Shown here: in pieces, positions 8,568 through 18,293 of the stretch
How the letters are laid out: the number at the start of each line of letters is the position of its first letter
Numbering within the stretch: position 1 is the stretch's first letter
Assembly (NCBI GenBank): GCA_963845445.1
Contig: CAWJSE010000003.1
Location: 62,001-126,000 of the forward strand
DNA length: 64,000 bases
Direction of reading: 5' to 3'
Origin: JABDBL01 sp963845445
Lineage (GTDB): Bacteria; Cyanobacteriota; Vampirovibrionia; Obscuribacterales; Obscuribacteraceae
Translations under genes and position numbers: made by a program
The notes under the pieces: generated by a model
The model's database searches: none
Told to the model about the DNA's origin: nothing
The model's input: only the letters and a program-made list of their open reading frames with translations

Positions 8568-11500
8568 CTATTGGGGTACCGAGTTAGTTGGTAACTGTAA
8601 ATAAATCTGCAATGGTGTGGGATCACTTGGATTAGGAGCTGGCCATTGAGTTGAATTTAAAGTGTATGTTGCTGATGTCACGGAGCTTTGGTTGCCATTA
8701 GAAAAGTTTGCCATTGCCTTTAAAGTCTGCGTATAGTAAATGCTTATTGGCCCAGAGTATACACTGGAGCTAGTGGTCGGTGTTGTGCCATCTAGGGTGT
8801 AATAAATGGTGGCGTTAGGTTGGGCGGCGATGGCTACTTGAATTGGACCGCTTGGTGAAGATGTGGCTGTGCTGAATATTGGGGCAGTAGGATATTGATT
8901 ATTGAACTGATATTTAGCAATCAAATATCCTTCAATAGCTGCTCTCTGAGTAGTTGTAAGATTGGTATTATATACTAGAATTTCTGCAATTAGCCCTTGG
9001 TAGCTATAGTATTCGCCGGTGCCAATTGTGCATGCTGAGCGTGTAACATTCGGGATAATATTTATTGTGCTCTGTACTTGCTGCACTGCATTGGTATAAA
9101 TTGTCGCTAGACCAGAGCTATTTTGTGTTGCTTCAAATAACTGATATTGATTCTCAATCAAAGCGTTGCTGCCTGAAATAGAACTAAAGGTACCACTACT
9201 ATTGGTTACATGGAACCTACCAGAAGTAGATCCTGCTTCAGCTAATCCAAAAGAACTAGTATCAGTGCCGCTATTGCCGAAATACAATAAGAATGCTGGG
9301 TTGGCAGTGGTTGGCTTCGTAACCACAAACAGGTTTGTACCGGCTGTGAAATTAGCAAAGCCTGAAGGCATGTTTAAATATTGCGCACTAGAACTTGGAT
9401 TAAAATTAATTGCAGGATAGCCATTAGCCGCATTAGTAATGAGCGTGGGTTGATTGGACGAAGTAGTCTGACTAGCAATGTTGCCATTGCCGGAGACATC
9501 TGTCCACGAAGCAACGTTAGATCCAGAACCTAGGTTTACCCCAATATCAGCTCTGTACCAAGCAAGTAATCCACTAGTTGTTATACCAGCGGTATTCTCG
9601 TCGATTACGATAAGGGCAGCGCTTACACTACTCGTGCCAAAGCTCTGTGCGGCGATCGCTTTTACCGTGGCGGTGTTGGTTAAAGTGAATGGTGCAGTAT
9701 AAAGCGTAGAGCTTGTAGTTGGAGTGCTGCCATTTGTTGTGTAATATATTTGCGCCCCAATGCTGGTGGTGCTCAAAGTTACGGTCTGAGTGCTAGTGTA
9801 TGTTCCGGCAGCCGGACTGATAGTGGGGGCTGCTATAGACAGCCCATATCTGGATAAAAGATAATTTTCTACCGCTTGCCGCTGAGTCGAAGATAAAGCG
9901 GTACTGTAAATTAAAATCTCAGCAATTTGCCCTTGAAAATAATATGTTCCGCCACCAGTGTATGCACCGATTACAGGAGCAGATCTAGTAGTGTTATTTA
10001 TATTATTTACCGATCCGGAAGCTACTGATGTGCCGTTGGTATAAAGCGAGCCTGTGCCTGAACCATTTTGTATGGCCTCTAAAATTTGATACTGACTAGT
10101 AGTAAGTGTACCTTGAATAGAACTGCCAGTGCTTCCGTTAAAGCTGTAGAGTAAATATGCTGAAGGCGAATATTCGCATACACCAAAACTATTAGTGGTG
10201 CTGCCAGTACCAATATCAAGAAAGCGCGCGCTTGTAACACTAGAAGTCGGCTTGGTAACAATAAACATGCTGGCGCCGCTGGTAAAATTAGCGAATCCTG
10301 AGGGCGCCACTAGATATTGACTAGAACCGTTAAAAGTAATAGCAGGCAGCCCGTTAACTGCGCCTGTGGTTAAAGTGGGTTGATAGCTTGAATTTGATTG
10401 TGAGAATGTGTTGCCATTACCGGTTAAATCAGTCCATTGAGTTACATTGGAGCTGCTAGTAGTAACTCCATTGTCGCTTTTAAGCCAAGCGAGAAGGTTA
10501 GTTGTTGGGAGATTGGCAGTATTTGGATCTAACTGCAAATATGCGCTTGCCACCGCACTGTTGGCAAAATATTGCGAAACCGCAATTGCCTTAACTGTTG
10601 TACTGGCGCTTATGGTAAATGGTACGGTGTAGAGAGTTGAGCTTGTTGTGGGAGTTGAGCCATCAGTTGTGTAATATATCTGTGCATTAGTCATCGCCGA
10701 AATGCTAACGGATTGGGTACTGCTAAAAACACCTTGCCCAGGTGTAATCACGGGAGTGGGAACAGCGGGCAAACTGCCGATGCCATATTTTTGATAAACG
10801 TATGACTCAATTTGAGCCTGTTGTGTTGTAGTTACAGGAGCGTTATAAACAAGTATTTCAGCAATATTGCCTTGAAAATAACTACCGCCACTAGTTGATT
10901 GTCCGATATAGTTATATACGCGATAAATATTTGGAATGTTATTTATTGATCCTTGGGCGCCTTGCACACCATTGGTATAAATTGTCGCCAAGCCATTACC
11001 ATTGTGTACAACTTCTAGCAGCTTATATTGATTTACAGTAAACGCGCTGCTAGCAGTGACACTATTTGTTGAACTGCCATTATTGACGCTAAACTGAGCA
11101 GAGGTATTACTAACTCCTGCAAAGCCAAATTCATTTGTTGTTGATGCATTGCCTGCATCAATGAACTTTCCTCCAGTCATATTTGCTGTCGGCTCGACAA
11201 CTAAAAATATGCTTGCACCAGAGCTAAAGTTGCCATACCCCGACGGCAGCTCAAAAAACTGCCCGCTTGAACCGGGTGTAAAGTTGATAACAGGTAAACC
11301 ATTTAGCGCATTAGTAGTAACGGTTGGTTGATTAGTCGAATTAGGCTGCAAGCCATTATATGCAGCTGCTGATTGGTCTTGCCAAACACTCACCTTACCA
11401 GAGCTACTAACTACTCCAACATCTGCGCGCAGCCAAGTGATTAAATTAGAGCTACGCTGCGGTATGCTGGCTATATAACGTACTTGATTGAAGACCGCTG

Positions 11501-12179
11501 TACTTAGCGTTGCATGGACATTACTGCTTACAGCAAAACCAACATAATATGAGTTAGGAAAGGACGCCATTTCAGTTTGTCCAACCAAATTCCAGTTTAA
11601 GCCGTCAGACGATTCGTAACCAGCAAAAGTTGATCCAGAGCGAACCAATCTCACCCAAACCGGAGCGGCAACCGAAGGGCCCAAAATAGTAGTGCTTGAC
11701 CCACCATCTGCTGATCGATAGGTAAAATTGACACCATTTTTTGGAGAAACACCAATGGTGGCTTGTGCTGCCGAAGTGACCGTGCTTGAGCTGGAGTCGC
11801 GCATCATCAAGCCAGATACAGCGTAACTGTTTGTGTTAGTCTGGGAGGAAATGTAAGCAACCATCTCCATATTGCCGGATGTATTACTATATACGTAACT
11901 GAAGCTGTCTCCATCACCTCCCGTTACTGGAAGCTTTCCTATGCCAACACCGGCACCGCCTGTAGTGTAGGTTCCTGAACTATAACTATATGTGCCTGAA
12001 GCGCCAGGACTACCAATATCTACCTGAGTCCAAGTTACTGGCTGAGCCTGCGCTGAGCTAAGTTGCAGGAGAAAAACACTGAAAGCGAATAGCAGCCGTA
12101 TAAAAATTTTCATTGGATACGCGGAAGTAATGAGGAGAAAATTCAAACCCTGTTTCCGTGTCGGAATGCTATACCTCAT
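8568..12179 (-). CDS. secreted LamG / chitobiase-like-domain surface protein
   Basis: The 1203-aa product starts with an export signal (hydrophobic core IFIRLLFAFSVFLLQL ending in AQA). The ATG at 12113 gives a compact signal peptide; the ATG at 12179, with GGGAAG close upstream, would add 22 residues. A DUF1349-like beta-sandwich (SGLMMRDSSSS, then RLVRSGSTFAGYESSDGLNW) comes first. Three LamG/concanavalin-like domains follow, each opening with a WLRAD, WLKSD or WYRAD motif and closing with Q(G/A)xIAEILVY. Each is followed by a chitobiase-type domain (IYYTTDGSTPTTSS). This architecture suits glycan binding on the cell surface. It lies 5 bases upstream of the C39/RHS gene in the same operon, so the two may act together. 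No catalytic domain is visible. Confidence 0.75.
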   Translation of the reverse strand: MRYSIPTRKQGLNFLLITSAYPMKIFIRLLFAFSVFLLQLSSAQAQPVTWTQVDIGSPGASGTYSYSSGTYTTGGAGVGIGKLPVTGGDGDSFSYVYSNTSGNMEMVAYISSQTNTNSYAVSGLMMRDSSSSTVTSAAQATIGVSPKNGVNFTYRSADGGSSTTILGPSVAAPVWVRLVRSGSTFAGYESSDGLNWNLVGQTEMASFPNSYYVGFAVSSNVHATLSTAVFNQVRYIASIPQRSSNLITWLRADVGVVSSSGKVSVWQDQSAAAYNGLQPNSTNQPTVTTNALNGLPVINFTPGSSGQFFELPSGYGNFSSGASIFLVVEPTANMTGGKFIDAGNASTTNEFGFAGVSNTSAQFSVNNGSSTNSVTASSAFTVNQYKLLEVVHNGNGLATIYTNGVQGAQGSINNIPNIYRVYNYIGQSTSGGSYFQGNIAEILVYNAPVTTTQQAQIESYVYQKYGIGSLPAVPTPVITPGQGVFSSTQSVSISAMTNAQIYYTTDGSTPTTSSTLYTVPFTISASTTVKAIAVSQYFANSAVASAYLQLDPNTANLPTTNLLAWLKSDNGVTTSSSNVTQWTDLTGNGNTFSQSNSSYQPTLTTGAVNGLPAITFNGSSQYLVAPSGFANFTSGASMFIVTKPTSSVTSARFLDIGTGSTTNSFGVCEYSPSAYLLYSFNGSTGSSIQGTLTTSQYQILEAIQNGSGTGSLYTNGTSVASGSVNNINNTTRSAPVIGAYTGGGTYYFQGQIAEILIYSTALSSTQRQAVENYLLSRYGLSIAAPTISPAAGTYTSTQTVTLSTTSIGAQIYYTTNGSTPTTSSTLYTAPFTLTNTATVKAIAAQSFGTSSVSAALIVIDENTAGITTSGLLAWYRADIGVNLGSGSNVASWTDVSGNGNIASQTTSSNQPTLITNAANGYPAINFNPSSSAQYLNMPSGFANFTAGTNLFVVTKPTTANPAFLLYFGNSGTDTSSFGLAEAGSTSGRFHVTNSSGTFSSISGSNALIENQYQLFEATQNSSGLATIYTNAVQQVQSTINIIPNVTRSACTIGTGEYYSYQGLIAEILVYNTNLTTTQRAAIEGYLIAKYQFNNQYPTAPIFSTATSSPSGPIQVAIAAQPNATIYYTLDGTTPTTSSSVYSGPISIYYTQTLKAMANFSNGNQSSVTSATYTLNSTQWPAPNPSDPTPLQIYLQLPTNSVPQ

Positions 12180-12442
12180 TACTTCCCATGTCTAGCACCC
12201 ACTTTGTGGCATCATAAAACTAATCGCCATCAGTGCTGAAATTTCAACTGTACGATTATCGTTAATTAATCGAATTGCCAAAATTTTTGTCTGATAAGTT
12301 TTCTCACCAGCTGGCTCTTGTTCTTTTTCAAGAGAATAGAGTAGCTTGTAATTTATTCAATTAACTAAAAGAATCTATTCAATAAAGATTTTGCATCCTT
12401 TTGTTTTCAAAGGTCTGCAGATTGGTTGCGAGTAAGGGTCGG

Positions 12443-13243
12443 CTATGGTGCCAACACGGCAAAGTCTTTCGTATCCAAGGATACTAACTGGATTTTCTTT
12501 GCTTTTTTTAGTCTGTTTTCGGCTGCTTCGCGCAATAATCTATTGCTAGCAAACTGATAAGCAAATATCCAGCCGTTTTTTGGCTGCAGTTGATTTCGTT
12601 CATTTGCACTGGTAACTGTAAAGAAATAGCCAGATTCATCCTTATACCATTGCTTGATATTGTCAAACCAGGCAGTATCCTTCTTGCTCGTTTTAAAAAC
12701 AATGCGATTATTCTGCAGATCAAAAACAGTAAAGCCTGTTCCCATAGTATCTTCTTCATAATTGCTGAAAATATAGTGTTTATCGTCGGTAATAAAATAG
12801 CTACCACCACCAATATCATTAATTTGTCCGTTTTTGCCTATGATTAATAAATGTCCATCATAATCACCATGTTTCAGAATAAGAAAATAATTTGGGAGTG
12901 GTTGTGGCTTCGGTAAGAAAAGACCGGCAAGATATCCTTGATCCTGCATATGATCAAAGGTCAATTTATCGATGGTTTTACCGTCTTTTTCAACAGTGAT
13001 TTTAGCCCTGAGAGAAGCCTCATTATTGGTATCACTCATTGACTCTTTTTGTTCAACATAAGATTCGGCAATATTAACAACCAAATCAGCCAATGTAAAT
13101 GATTGGGCAGCGCTTTTTGCCACCGATGATTGATAATTAGTCCTGCTAGCATCATTTCCTTCTTTGGCAGAAATTGCAGTGTTAAAGAACAAATTGGTAA
13201 TCAAGATTAGAAATATCGAGCAGTCTAATTTCTTTAAAATCAT
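12443..13243 (-). CDS. secreted protein of unknown function
   Basis: No family recognised. The 266-aa product begins with a signal peptide (MILKKLDCSIFLILITNLFF, cleavage near AISA). The rest is soluble, with repeated short beta-type segments (HLLIIGKNGQINDIGGGSYF, then FTVFDLQNNRIVFKT), loosely like one to three blades of a propeller. A GAGG ribosome binding site precedes the ATG. It is divergent from the next gene to the right, so the 180 bases between them should hold both promoters. Confidence 0.6.
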   Translation of the reverse strand: MILKKLDCSIFLILITNLFFNTAISAKEGNDASRTNYQSSVAKSAAQSFTLADLVVNIAESYVEQKESMSDTNNEASLRAKITVEKDGKTIDKLTFDHMQDQGYLAGLFLPKPQPLPNYFLILKHGDYDGHLLIIGKNGQINDIGGGSYFITDDKHYIFSNYEEDTMGTGFTVFDLQNNRIVFKTSKKDTAWFDNIKQWYKDESGYFFTVTSANERNQLQPKNGWIFAYQFASNRLLREAAENRLKKAKKIQLVSLDTKDFAVLAP

Positions 13244-13422
13244 ATTGAGCCTCTAAACAAACGGGCACATACATTAATGCGCTTCAGTATATTAGTTTAC
13301 CCGGTTTAGCCAATATTGCCTTTTGAGATTCAAATCTATTTAGTGCGATATTAATCAGAGCGAAACTATCTTATTATGTACAATGGAGTAGTGTTTATTT
13401 TTTATTTTGGTCAATAATTAAA

Positions 13423-14031
13423 ATGGTTGCGCCTATATTCAAGCATAATTCAATAAGTAAACGTTTCAAGATTTATTTTCTTTGTGCTCTACTATTGTTT
13501 TTTCACACTCTAAGCAATACCTTTATGCTCGTCGAAGCAACTGAGGAGAAGCCTGGAAATACCTTCAACTATTTGCTTAATGTGGGTACTGCCAGTACTA
13601 AGTTAAAGGGTCGCTCTACGCTCATCATCAGCAATAATAGTCTTCAACCAGGCACACACTTTGTGCTGGTGTTTCCCGATAAACCACAGAAAATTTCCGA
13701 AGCTATTATATTGAGAAAAACCAAATTACCGCCTATGGCAGAGCCTGAACAATTTGCCTATACAATCAACCCGGTATCAAGCATTCCCGAAGATGCGGCT
13801 CTAGCTATAGCTATTTTAGCCTCTAAAAGTAAGTTTGTTATAAACCAGGGGCGTGTATATGCCAATCTTGAAGGCAATGGTTTCAAAGAAACATTTCGTA
13901 TGGCTTATTCAACCGAAGGTGCCCATCTGACAGTTTGGAATGGGCCGCCACTAACCGGCAAACGCAAATGGCATGATTATTTTTACTTAGGCTATGATAC
14001 CGAGCCCAATTGCACTAGCAAAGACTATTAA
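13423..14031 (+). CDS. secreted protein of unknown function
   Basis: No family recognised. The 202-aa product has a basic N-terminus and one hydrophobic segment (IYFLCALLLFFHTLSNTFML) that should act as an export signal or anchor. The remaining roughly 160 residues are soluble with no motif I can place. The ribosome binding site in front of the ATG at 13423 is weak. The gene stands alone, divergent from the secreted protein on its left. Confidence 0.55.
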   Translation: MVAPIFKHNSISKRFKIYFLCALLLFFHTLSNTFMLVEATEEKPGNTFNYLLNVGTASTKLKGRSTLIISNNSLQPGTHFVLVFPDKPQKISEAIILRKTKLPPMAEPEQFAYTINPVSSIPEDAALAIAILASKSKFVINQGRVYANLEGNGFKETFRMAYSTEGAHLTVWNGPPLTGKRKWHDYFYLGYDTEPNCTSKDY

Positions 14032-14134
14032 TCTGCTCAATATGCCCTTATCAGTGGGGCTTCGACATATAAGCACCTGCTTATGCGATTATATACAAGT
14101 AAGAATTAAATATAAGCGAAATGATAACAAACTT

Positions 14135-15247
14135 TTATTCTTGAGCACTAAATCGTTCCATGCCGCGCTGAGCTATAAGATCTTCTACTAGCCTAAAAGT
14201 TTTAGGAAATGCCTGCGCCAAGTCTCGGGCAGATTTAGAGCGCCTGGTATTTTCATCTCCCGTTAAACAATGCGTATAAAAGAGCTCAGCAAAAAGTTCG
14301 TTTTCCCCCGCTCCATCGGGCTGCACAAAATATTCAAATTCGCTGCGCTGAGTATTGCTGAGATTTTGCGCGTCAGAAGCGTAAGTTTGCCGAAACAGTG
14401 GCGATGAGCTTATAGTCCATGAATTTATCATTGATCGTCCCAAATATTGATCATAAGCATGACCAATTTCGTGTCTGACGGTTGCTCCAGCTATGTTGTT
14501 AAACATTGGCAGACTAGAACGCCAAGAAACACGCTCGCCAACTACTACCTGTTTGCTACTTGGCAAAAACACACCGCCGGCATTATCCCAACCCCCGCCA
14601 TTGTTATAACCACGCGGTTTACTATCTTGGCTATTTGTAACATCCATAGTCATTGGCGCAATTACAATCTGATAGCCATCGTTTGCCAGTGCCTCTTTAA
14701 CCTGCGGTGGGACCTTACTCAGTCCATCTTTGACCAAGTCGAGAGTGTGCTCGGTATTATTATCATGCCTGAAGACTGAAATTAGTTTTTCAGTAAGTGG
14801 ATCATTAGCAGTTATTCTCGGTTTTGATGCTGCCCCTGAGCCAGTATTTGAAACTGTCGCACTGTGACTGCCGGTGGGGTGGGATCTAGGAGCAGCAGAT
14901 AGCGATTGTAGAGCGGTTCTGGCAAGTTGAGCTTCCTCAGATTGAGGATAGTTTTCAACCAGCAGTTTAAAGGAATTTTGTGCGTTAACTGTATCACCGC
15001 CTTTTAAGAAGCAGCAAGCGGAATAATAGAGAGATCTGCTGCTTGGGCTAGCTTGCAAACTTTGAGCAAAATATTTTGCTGCTGCTTTATAATCGCCTTT
15101 TTTATATAGCTTTTCTCCTTGATCACAATAAGTGTCAGCAAATGCCGGCATTACAGCCAGCAAAATAATTGCATAGAGCATAGTCCGCCAAAACGTTTTA
15201 TTTTTTGAGATTTTAATGCTCATATTCTTTTTAATGCTCATACTCAA
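14135..15247 (-). CDS. TPR protein with ATLF-like zinc metallopeptidase domain
   Basis: The export signal (FWRTMLYAIILLAVMPAFA) is followed by about two TPR motifs (residues 40-110), a Ser/Gly/Pro linker, and a metallopeptidase domain. The zinc motif HEIGH lies at 14459-14473, about residue 258. A downstream ENELFAELF segment supplies the likely third ligand, and a Tyr-containing stretch lies between them. This HExxH-Y-E layout resembles the anthrax-lethal-factor/Pro-Pro-endopeptidase family (M34/ATLF-like); the assignment is by motif only. The first listed codon is TTG; the ATG at 15241 is a better start. The first 18 bases from that ATG are nearly repeated in tandem (MSIKKN, then MSIKIS). 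It follows the ACT-domain gene with about 10 bases between them. Confidence 0.65.
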   Translation of the reverse strand: MSMSIKKNMSIKISKNKTFWRTMLYAIILLAVMPAFADTYCDQGEKLYKKGDYKAAAKYFAQSLQASPSSRSLYYSACCFLKGGDTVNAQNSFKLLVENYPQSEEAQLARTALQSLSAAPRSHPTGSHSATVSNTGSGAASKPRITANDPLTEKLISVFRHDNNTEHTLDLVKDGLSKVPPQVKEALANDGYQIVIAPMTMDVTNSQDSKPRGYNNGGGWDNAGGVFLPSSKQVVVGERVSWRSSLPMFNNIAGATVRHEIGHAYDQYLGRSMINSWTISSSPLFRQTYASDAQNLSNTQRSEFEYFVQPDGAGENELFAELFYTHCLTGDENTRRSKSARDLAQAFPKTFRLVEDLIAQRGMERFSAQE

Positions 15248-15256
15248 TTATAGAAT

Positions 15257-15913
15257 TTATTTTGCTGGGTGGAATAATTTACTCAATATTAGAAATGCCT
15301 CTTGCAAATCTTGTTCACCAACAATAAAAGTAAGCTCAGTATAAGTAGAAACTATTTCTACAATATTGATACGCTTGAGAGCCAGGGGTCTCATCACTGC
15401 GTAATTTACATTAGGAGTGAACAAACAATCTTCTTTATAACGAACTGTCAAACTAGCGAGCTTGTCAATTAACAATTTAGGTTTTTGTCTGGAGAACACT
15501 TTGAGCACAGTTTTAGTAAAATTTTCTGGCACTATGATTGATAATTCGGTAACCCCATGGGTAACCGTAAAAAAATCGGCTTCCATAAACTGTTCATTTT
15601 GATAGAGACTACGTAAAAGATTGCGATTGGCTTTGTTGCGATCAAAAGCAATTTCTACCAAGCCGGTTTTTACAGATAGATTTTCTACTCTTACCTTAGG
15701 CAAAAGGGCAGCTCGCTTAGACAATGTTTTTGACAAACGCGACAAAGCAACCACTATAGTGCCATGGCGCACTTCTTTTCGTGTTTTTCTTTCGACCTCA
15801 CTCCTAATAGTTTTTGCATAAGCGGATAAGTTTAGAAGCCCAGCACTGAGCGCAGAATGGGCAATTTCTGATCCATTGATAATTTCTTCGACAATATTGG
15901 CTACTTTAAGCAA
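15257..15913 (-). CDS. ACT-domain protein (aspartokinase-type regulatory fold)
   Basis: The 218-aa soluble product ends with a segment typical of paired ACT domains of aspartate kinases (INIVEIVSTYTELTFIVGEQ, then AFLILSKLF). An earlier, weaker ACT-like segment (FFTVTHGVTELSIIVPENF) precedes it. There is no kinase domain, so this is a stand-alone ligand sensor rather than an enzyme. The N-terminal 60 residues are helical (AYAKTIRSEVERKTRKEVRH). The start appears to be TTG at 15913 with no clear ribosome binding site, and no internal Met makes a better start. It probably forms an operon with the metallopeptidase gene downstream. Confidence 0.65.
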   Translation of the reverse strand: MLKVANIVEEIINGSEIAHSALSAGLLNLSAYAKTIRSEVERKTRKEVRHGTIVVALSRLSKTLSKRAALLPKVRVENLSVKTGLVEIAFDRNKANRNLLRSLYQNEQFMEADFFTVTHGVTELSIIVPENFTKTVLKVFSRQKPKLLIDKLASLTVRYKEDCLFTPNVNYAVMRPLALKRINIVEIVSTYTELTFIVGEQDLQEAFLILSKLFHPAK

Positions 15914-16048
15914 TGTAATGAATATTACAAATGTAGATACTTATGACACAAATACAAATAAATTTTACAAAATTCTCAATAACTTATAAAGTGCTATTTC
16001 ATAAATAAATTAACCGAGCTGATTACTATCTTATAGGGGAGATAAATT

Positions 16049-16579
16049 ATGAGTATTTCAATTAGAAAGGCTACTGCAATAGATAGCGATAAAATAATGT
16101 CGCTAATTGTTGATTTAGCCGTTCACCAAGGTCATTTGGAAGATGTGCGAGCAAAGGGCGAGGATCTGCACCATTGGTTATCTTCAAGCAATCCGCCTTT
16201 TGAATGTTTCTTGGCGGAAAGAAGAAATCAAATCGTTGGTTTTGCTTTATTTTGCCATAGTTTTTCAACCTGGGAAGGACATCCTGGGATATATCTAGAC
16301 GATCTTTATGTAATACCGGAAGAGCGTGGTAACGGCGTAGGTAAGCTATTAGTCGGTGAAATCGCACAATTGGCAAGACAACGGGGCTGCAAACGTTTGG
16401 AATTTATAAGCCTGGTATCTAATCAGTCAGCTTATAATTTCAATCAGAGCCTGGGTGCTAAGCCATTGCACGAGTTTATACGCTGGCAATTAAAAGAAAA
16501 TGATTTGATTAGATTATCTCAATCAGAGAAGATTAACTTTACTGTACAAAATCAGCCTGATTTAAGTGTTCACACTTAA
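16049..16579 (+). CDS. GNAT family N-acetyltransferase
   Basis: The 176-aa product has the acetyl-CoA binding motif ERGNGVGKLLVGEIAQLARQ (motif A) after the beta-4 strand YLDDLYVIPE. The C-terminal motif is VSNQSAYNFNQSLGAKP. These are the hallmarks of a small-molecule or peptide N-acetyltransferase, closest in feel to the diamine acetyltransferase-like group, but the acceptor cannot be told. A strong GGGGAG ribosome binding site sits 8 bases before the ATG. It is a single gene transcribed away from the ACT-domain gene. Confidence 0.85.
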   Translation: MSISIRKATAIDSDKIMSLIVDLAVHQGHLEDVRAKGEDLHHWLSSSNPPFECFLAERRNQIVGFALFCHSFSTWEGHPGIYLDDLYVIPEERGNGVGKLLVGEIAQLARQRGCKRLEFISLVSNQSAYNFNQSLGAKPLHEFIRWQLKENDLIRLSQSEKINFTVQNQPDLSVHT

Positions 16580-16654
16580 AATCAATTTGAGACAAGTTCT
16601 ACGGTGAAAAGCGGACAAACAAGAATCAGTTATGCCTTAGTAGATAACTAATAT

Positions 16655-17380
16655 CTACCAGCGTCTAAATCCGGTCCAAGAAAAATTCCAACCCAAAAAT
16701 GTTGAGACCAGTCCAAGCATAAATATAATCAGCGAAAGAGATATCGGTCCTGCGCTCAGCATAGCTAACATACGCATTCTGCCGAGCTGCCTGCTGTTAA
16801 ACCTTGCCATGTTACTTGCTGCTAAATTGTCGGGCGCAGTTATTTTACTTGGTTTGGAGTCAGCCGTTACTTTAATTTTGTTTGGCTTAGCTTCATCGGA
16901 CGAAATCGTTGCACTCTGATAAGAATCAGAATCATCTTGTCCATCTGTTTGTCCATCTAATTGCCCCATTATCATGCTAAAACAGCTCTGCGCTAATAAA
17001 GAAAAACAAATGCTGCCTAGAAGGGCACCAGTGGCAACGGTAATGGCCATTTTCTTGCCTAATTTGCGGTCAGCAATTTTAAATACTAAATTTCCGGCTA
17101 GCACACCTAGGAAATAGACAAATATAAATATATAGAAACCGCCTATGGGAAACACTGCCTCTAGCAGTTTGAATAATAGGCCGGCAATGGCTCCGCCAAG
17201 AAGACCACGAATAAGTAACCAAGGATTAACTTGGAGCACATGACTGGTAAATCGTTTTGTACATTTAGGGCAACGATTACCGACAGGACATTGAATCATG
17301 CACTTGGGACAGATTTGCCCTTCACAATCAATGCACTTTAGCTTTGATTCACCGCAATTATGTTCAGCAAAAGGAAGCAT
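16655..17380 (-). CDS. zinc-finger-like membrane protein
   Basis: The first 50 residues hold a dense Cys/His cluster (HNCGESKLKCIDCEGQICPK, then CMIQC, then CPKC), like a B-box-type zinc finger. Four hydrophobic segments follow: two around residues 55-95, one near 110-130 and one at the C-terminus. A Ser/Asp/Gln-rich linker lies between the third and fourth. Such B-box-plus-membrane proteins are known but not functionally assigned. The product is 241 aa and probably in the inner membrane. It is convergent with the GNAT gene and divergent from the DUF202 gene. Confidence 0.6.
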   Translation of the reverse strand: MLPFAEHNCGESKLKCIDCEGQICPKCMIQCPVGNRCPKCTKRFTSHVLQVNPWLLIRGLLGGAIAGLLFKLLEAVFPIGGFYIFIFVYFLGVLAGNLVFKIADRKLGKKMAITVATGALLGSICFSLLAQSCFSMIMGQLDGQTDGQDDSDSYQSATISSDEAKPNKIKVTADSKPSKITAPDNLAASNMARFNSRQLGRMRMLAMLSAGPISLSLIIFMLGLVSTFLGWNFSWTGFRRW

Positions 17381-17550
17381 TTATAATAAGACCGATTTAT
17401 GCCTGCAAATATTAAATACCACTATTAGGTTTAGCCAAAACATTCGAACTATTATATCTAGAATTAAGAACAGTCCCGGGCAAATTATTATGATATTCTG
17501 ACTGCCAAGCAAGCCCATCTGTCCCAGAATTTAGCAGAAGATGATTTATT

Positions 17551-17958
17551 ATGACAACCAATGAAGTGATTGATAAGCCCTCCCCTCAGAATATCCAGAT
17601 TGAGCTGGCTCTTACGCGCACTTTATTAGCGTTGGACCGCACACTGCTGGCGTGGATTCGCACTTCGCTTACCTTAGTAGGCTTTGGTTTTACTCTGGCA
17701 AAATTTGTACACGACCTGATCGTAAACGGATCTGTACATTTAATTGATGCAAAGTATCCAAGAGAGCTTGGAATTACATTGATGACATTGGGAATAATTG
17801 GACTTCTAGCAGGCGCTGTTGATTATTGGCGTTCTGTCAGAAAACTCAAGAACTCCGTTTCAGTCTCCTATTGGTCCGCATCACTGGTAGTATCGTTAAT
17901 TGTTGCTACAGTCAGTATCTATATAATGAGCAGCTTGCTTACCACTTTGGGCCCTTAG
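17551..17958 (+). CDS. DUF202 (YidH-type) membrane protein
   Basis: The 135-aa product carries the family motif L-A-L-x-R-T-L-L-A-x-x-R-T-x-L-A-W-x-R-T (residues 20-40), followed by three membrane segments. The length matches the family, small inner-membrane proteins of unknown function. It is a single gene. Just downstream on the same strand lies the tail of a degraded hydrolase. Confidence 0.85.
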   Translation: MTTNEVIDKPSPQNIQIELALTRTLLALDRTLLAWIRTSLTLVGFGFTLAKFVHDLIVNGSVHLIDAKYPRELGITLMTLGIIGLLAGAVDYWRSVRKLKNSVSVSYWSASLVVSLIVATVSIYIMSSLLTTLGP

Positions 17959-17996
17959 GCGTCCACCAATCTGCAAAGTAACTCTATGCCAGATAA

Positions 17997-18293
17997 ACTA
18001 GAACAAATTGCTCAGATTGCACACCGCCTGAGGACGTTCTGCGCAAAGCGTCGCCAATATTTTATGCACCTAGTGCAGTACCAACTATACTTATAAATGG
18101 TACTGAAGATAAAAATGTCCCACTATCTCAAGCCATCGCGCTTGAACAATTATTGATTAAGCATAAGGTGCCGGTCTCTTTAGTACAAGTAGAAGGACAG
18201 ACTCATTTCATTGGCGCAAGCTCTAGAAAACGCTGCCTTGATAAAGTGTTGCAATTTTTTCTCAGCTGCCGTCCACCTAATTCCATCATTTAG
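17997..18293 (+). pseudogene. C-terminal remnant of an alpha/beta hydrolase
   Basis: An open frame without a start codon runs from 17997 to the TAG at 18291-18293. It encodes about 98 residues: ASPIFYAPSAVPTILINGTE, then DKNVPLSQAIALEQLL, then PVSLVQVEGQTHFIG. This is the typical last third of a BD-FAE/esterase-type hydrolase, with the acid Asp (EDK) and the catalytic His (THF). The nucleophile half is absent, and an in-frame stop sits just upstream at 17994. Its tail overlaps the end of the convergent TPR gene by 8 bases. Confidence 0.65.
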
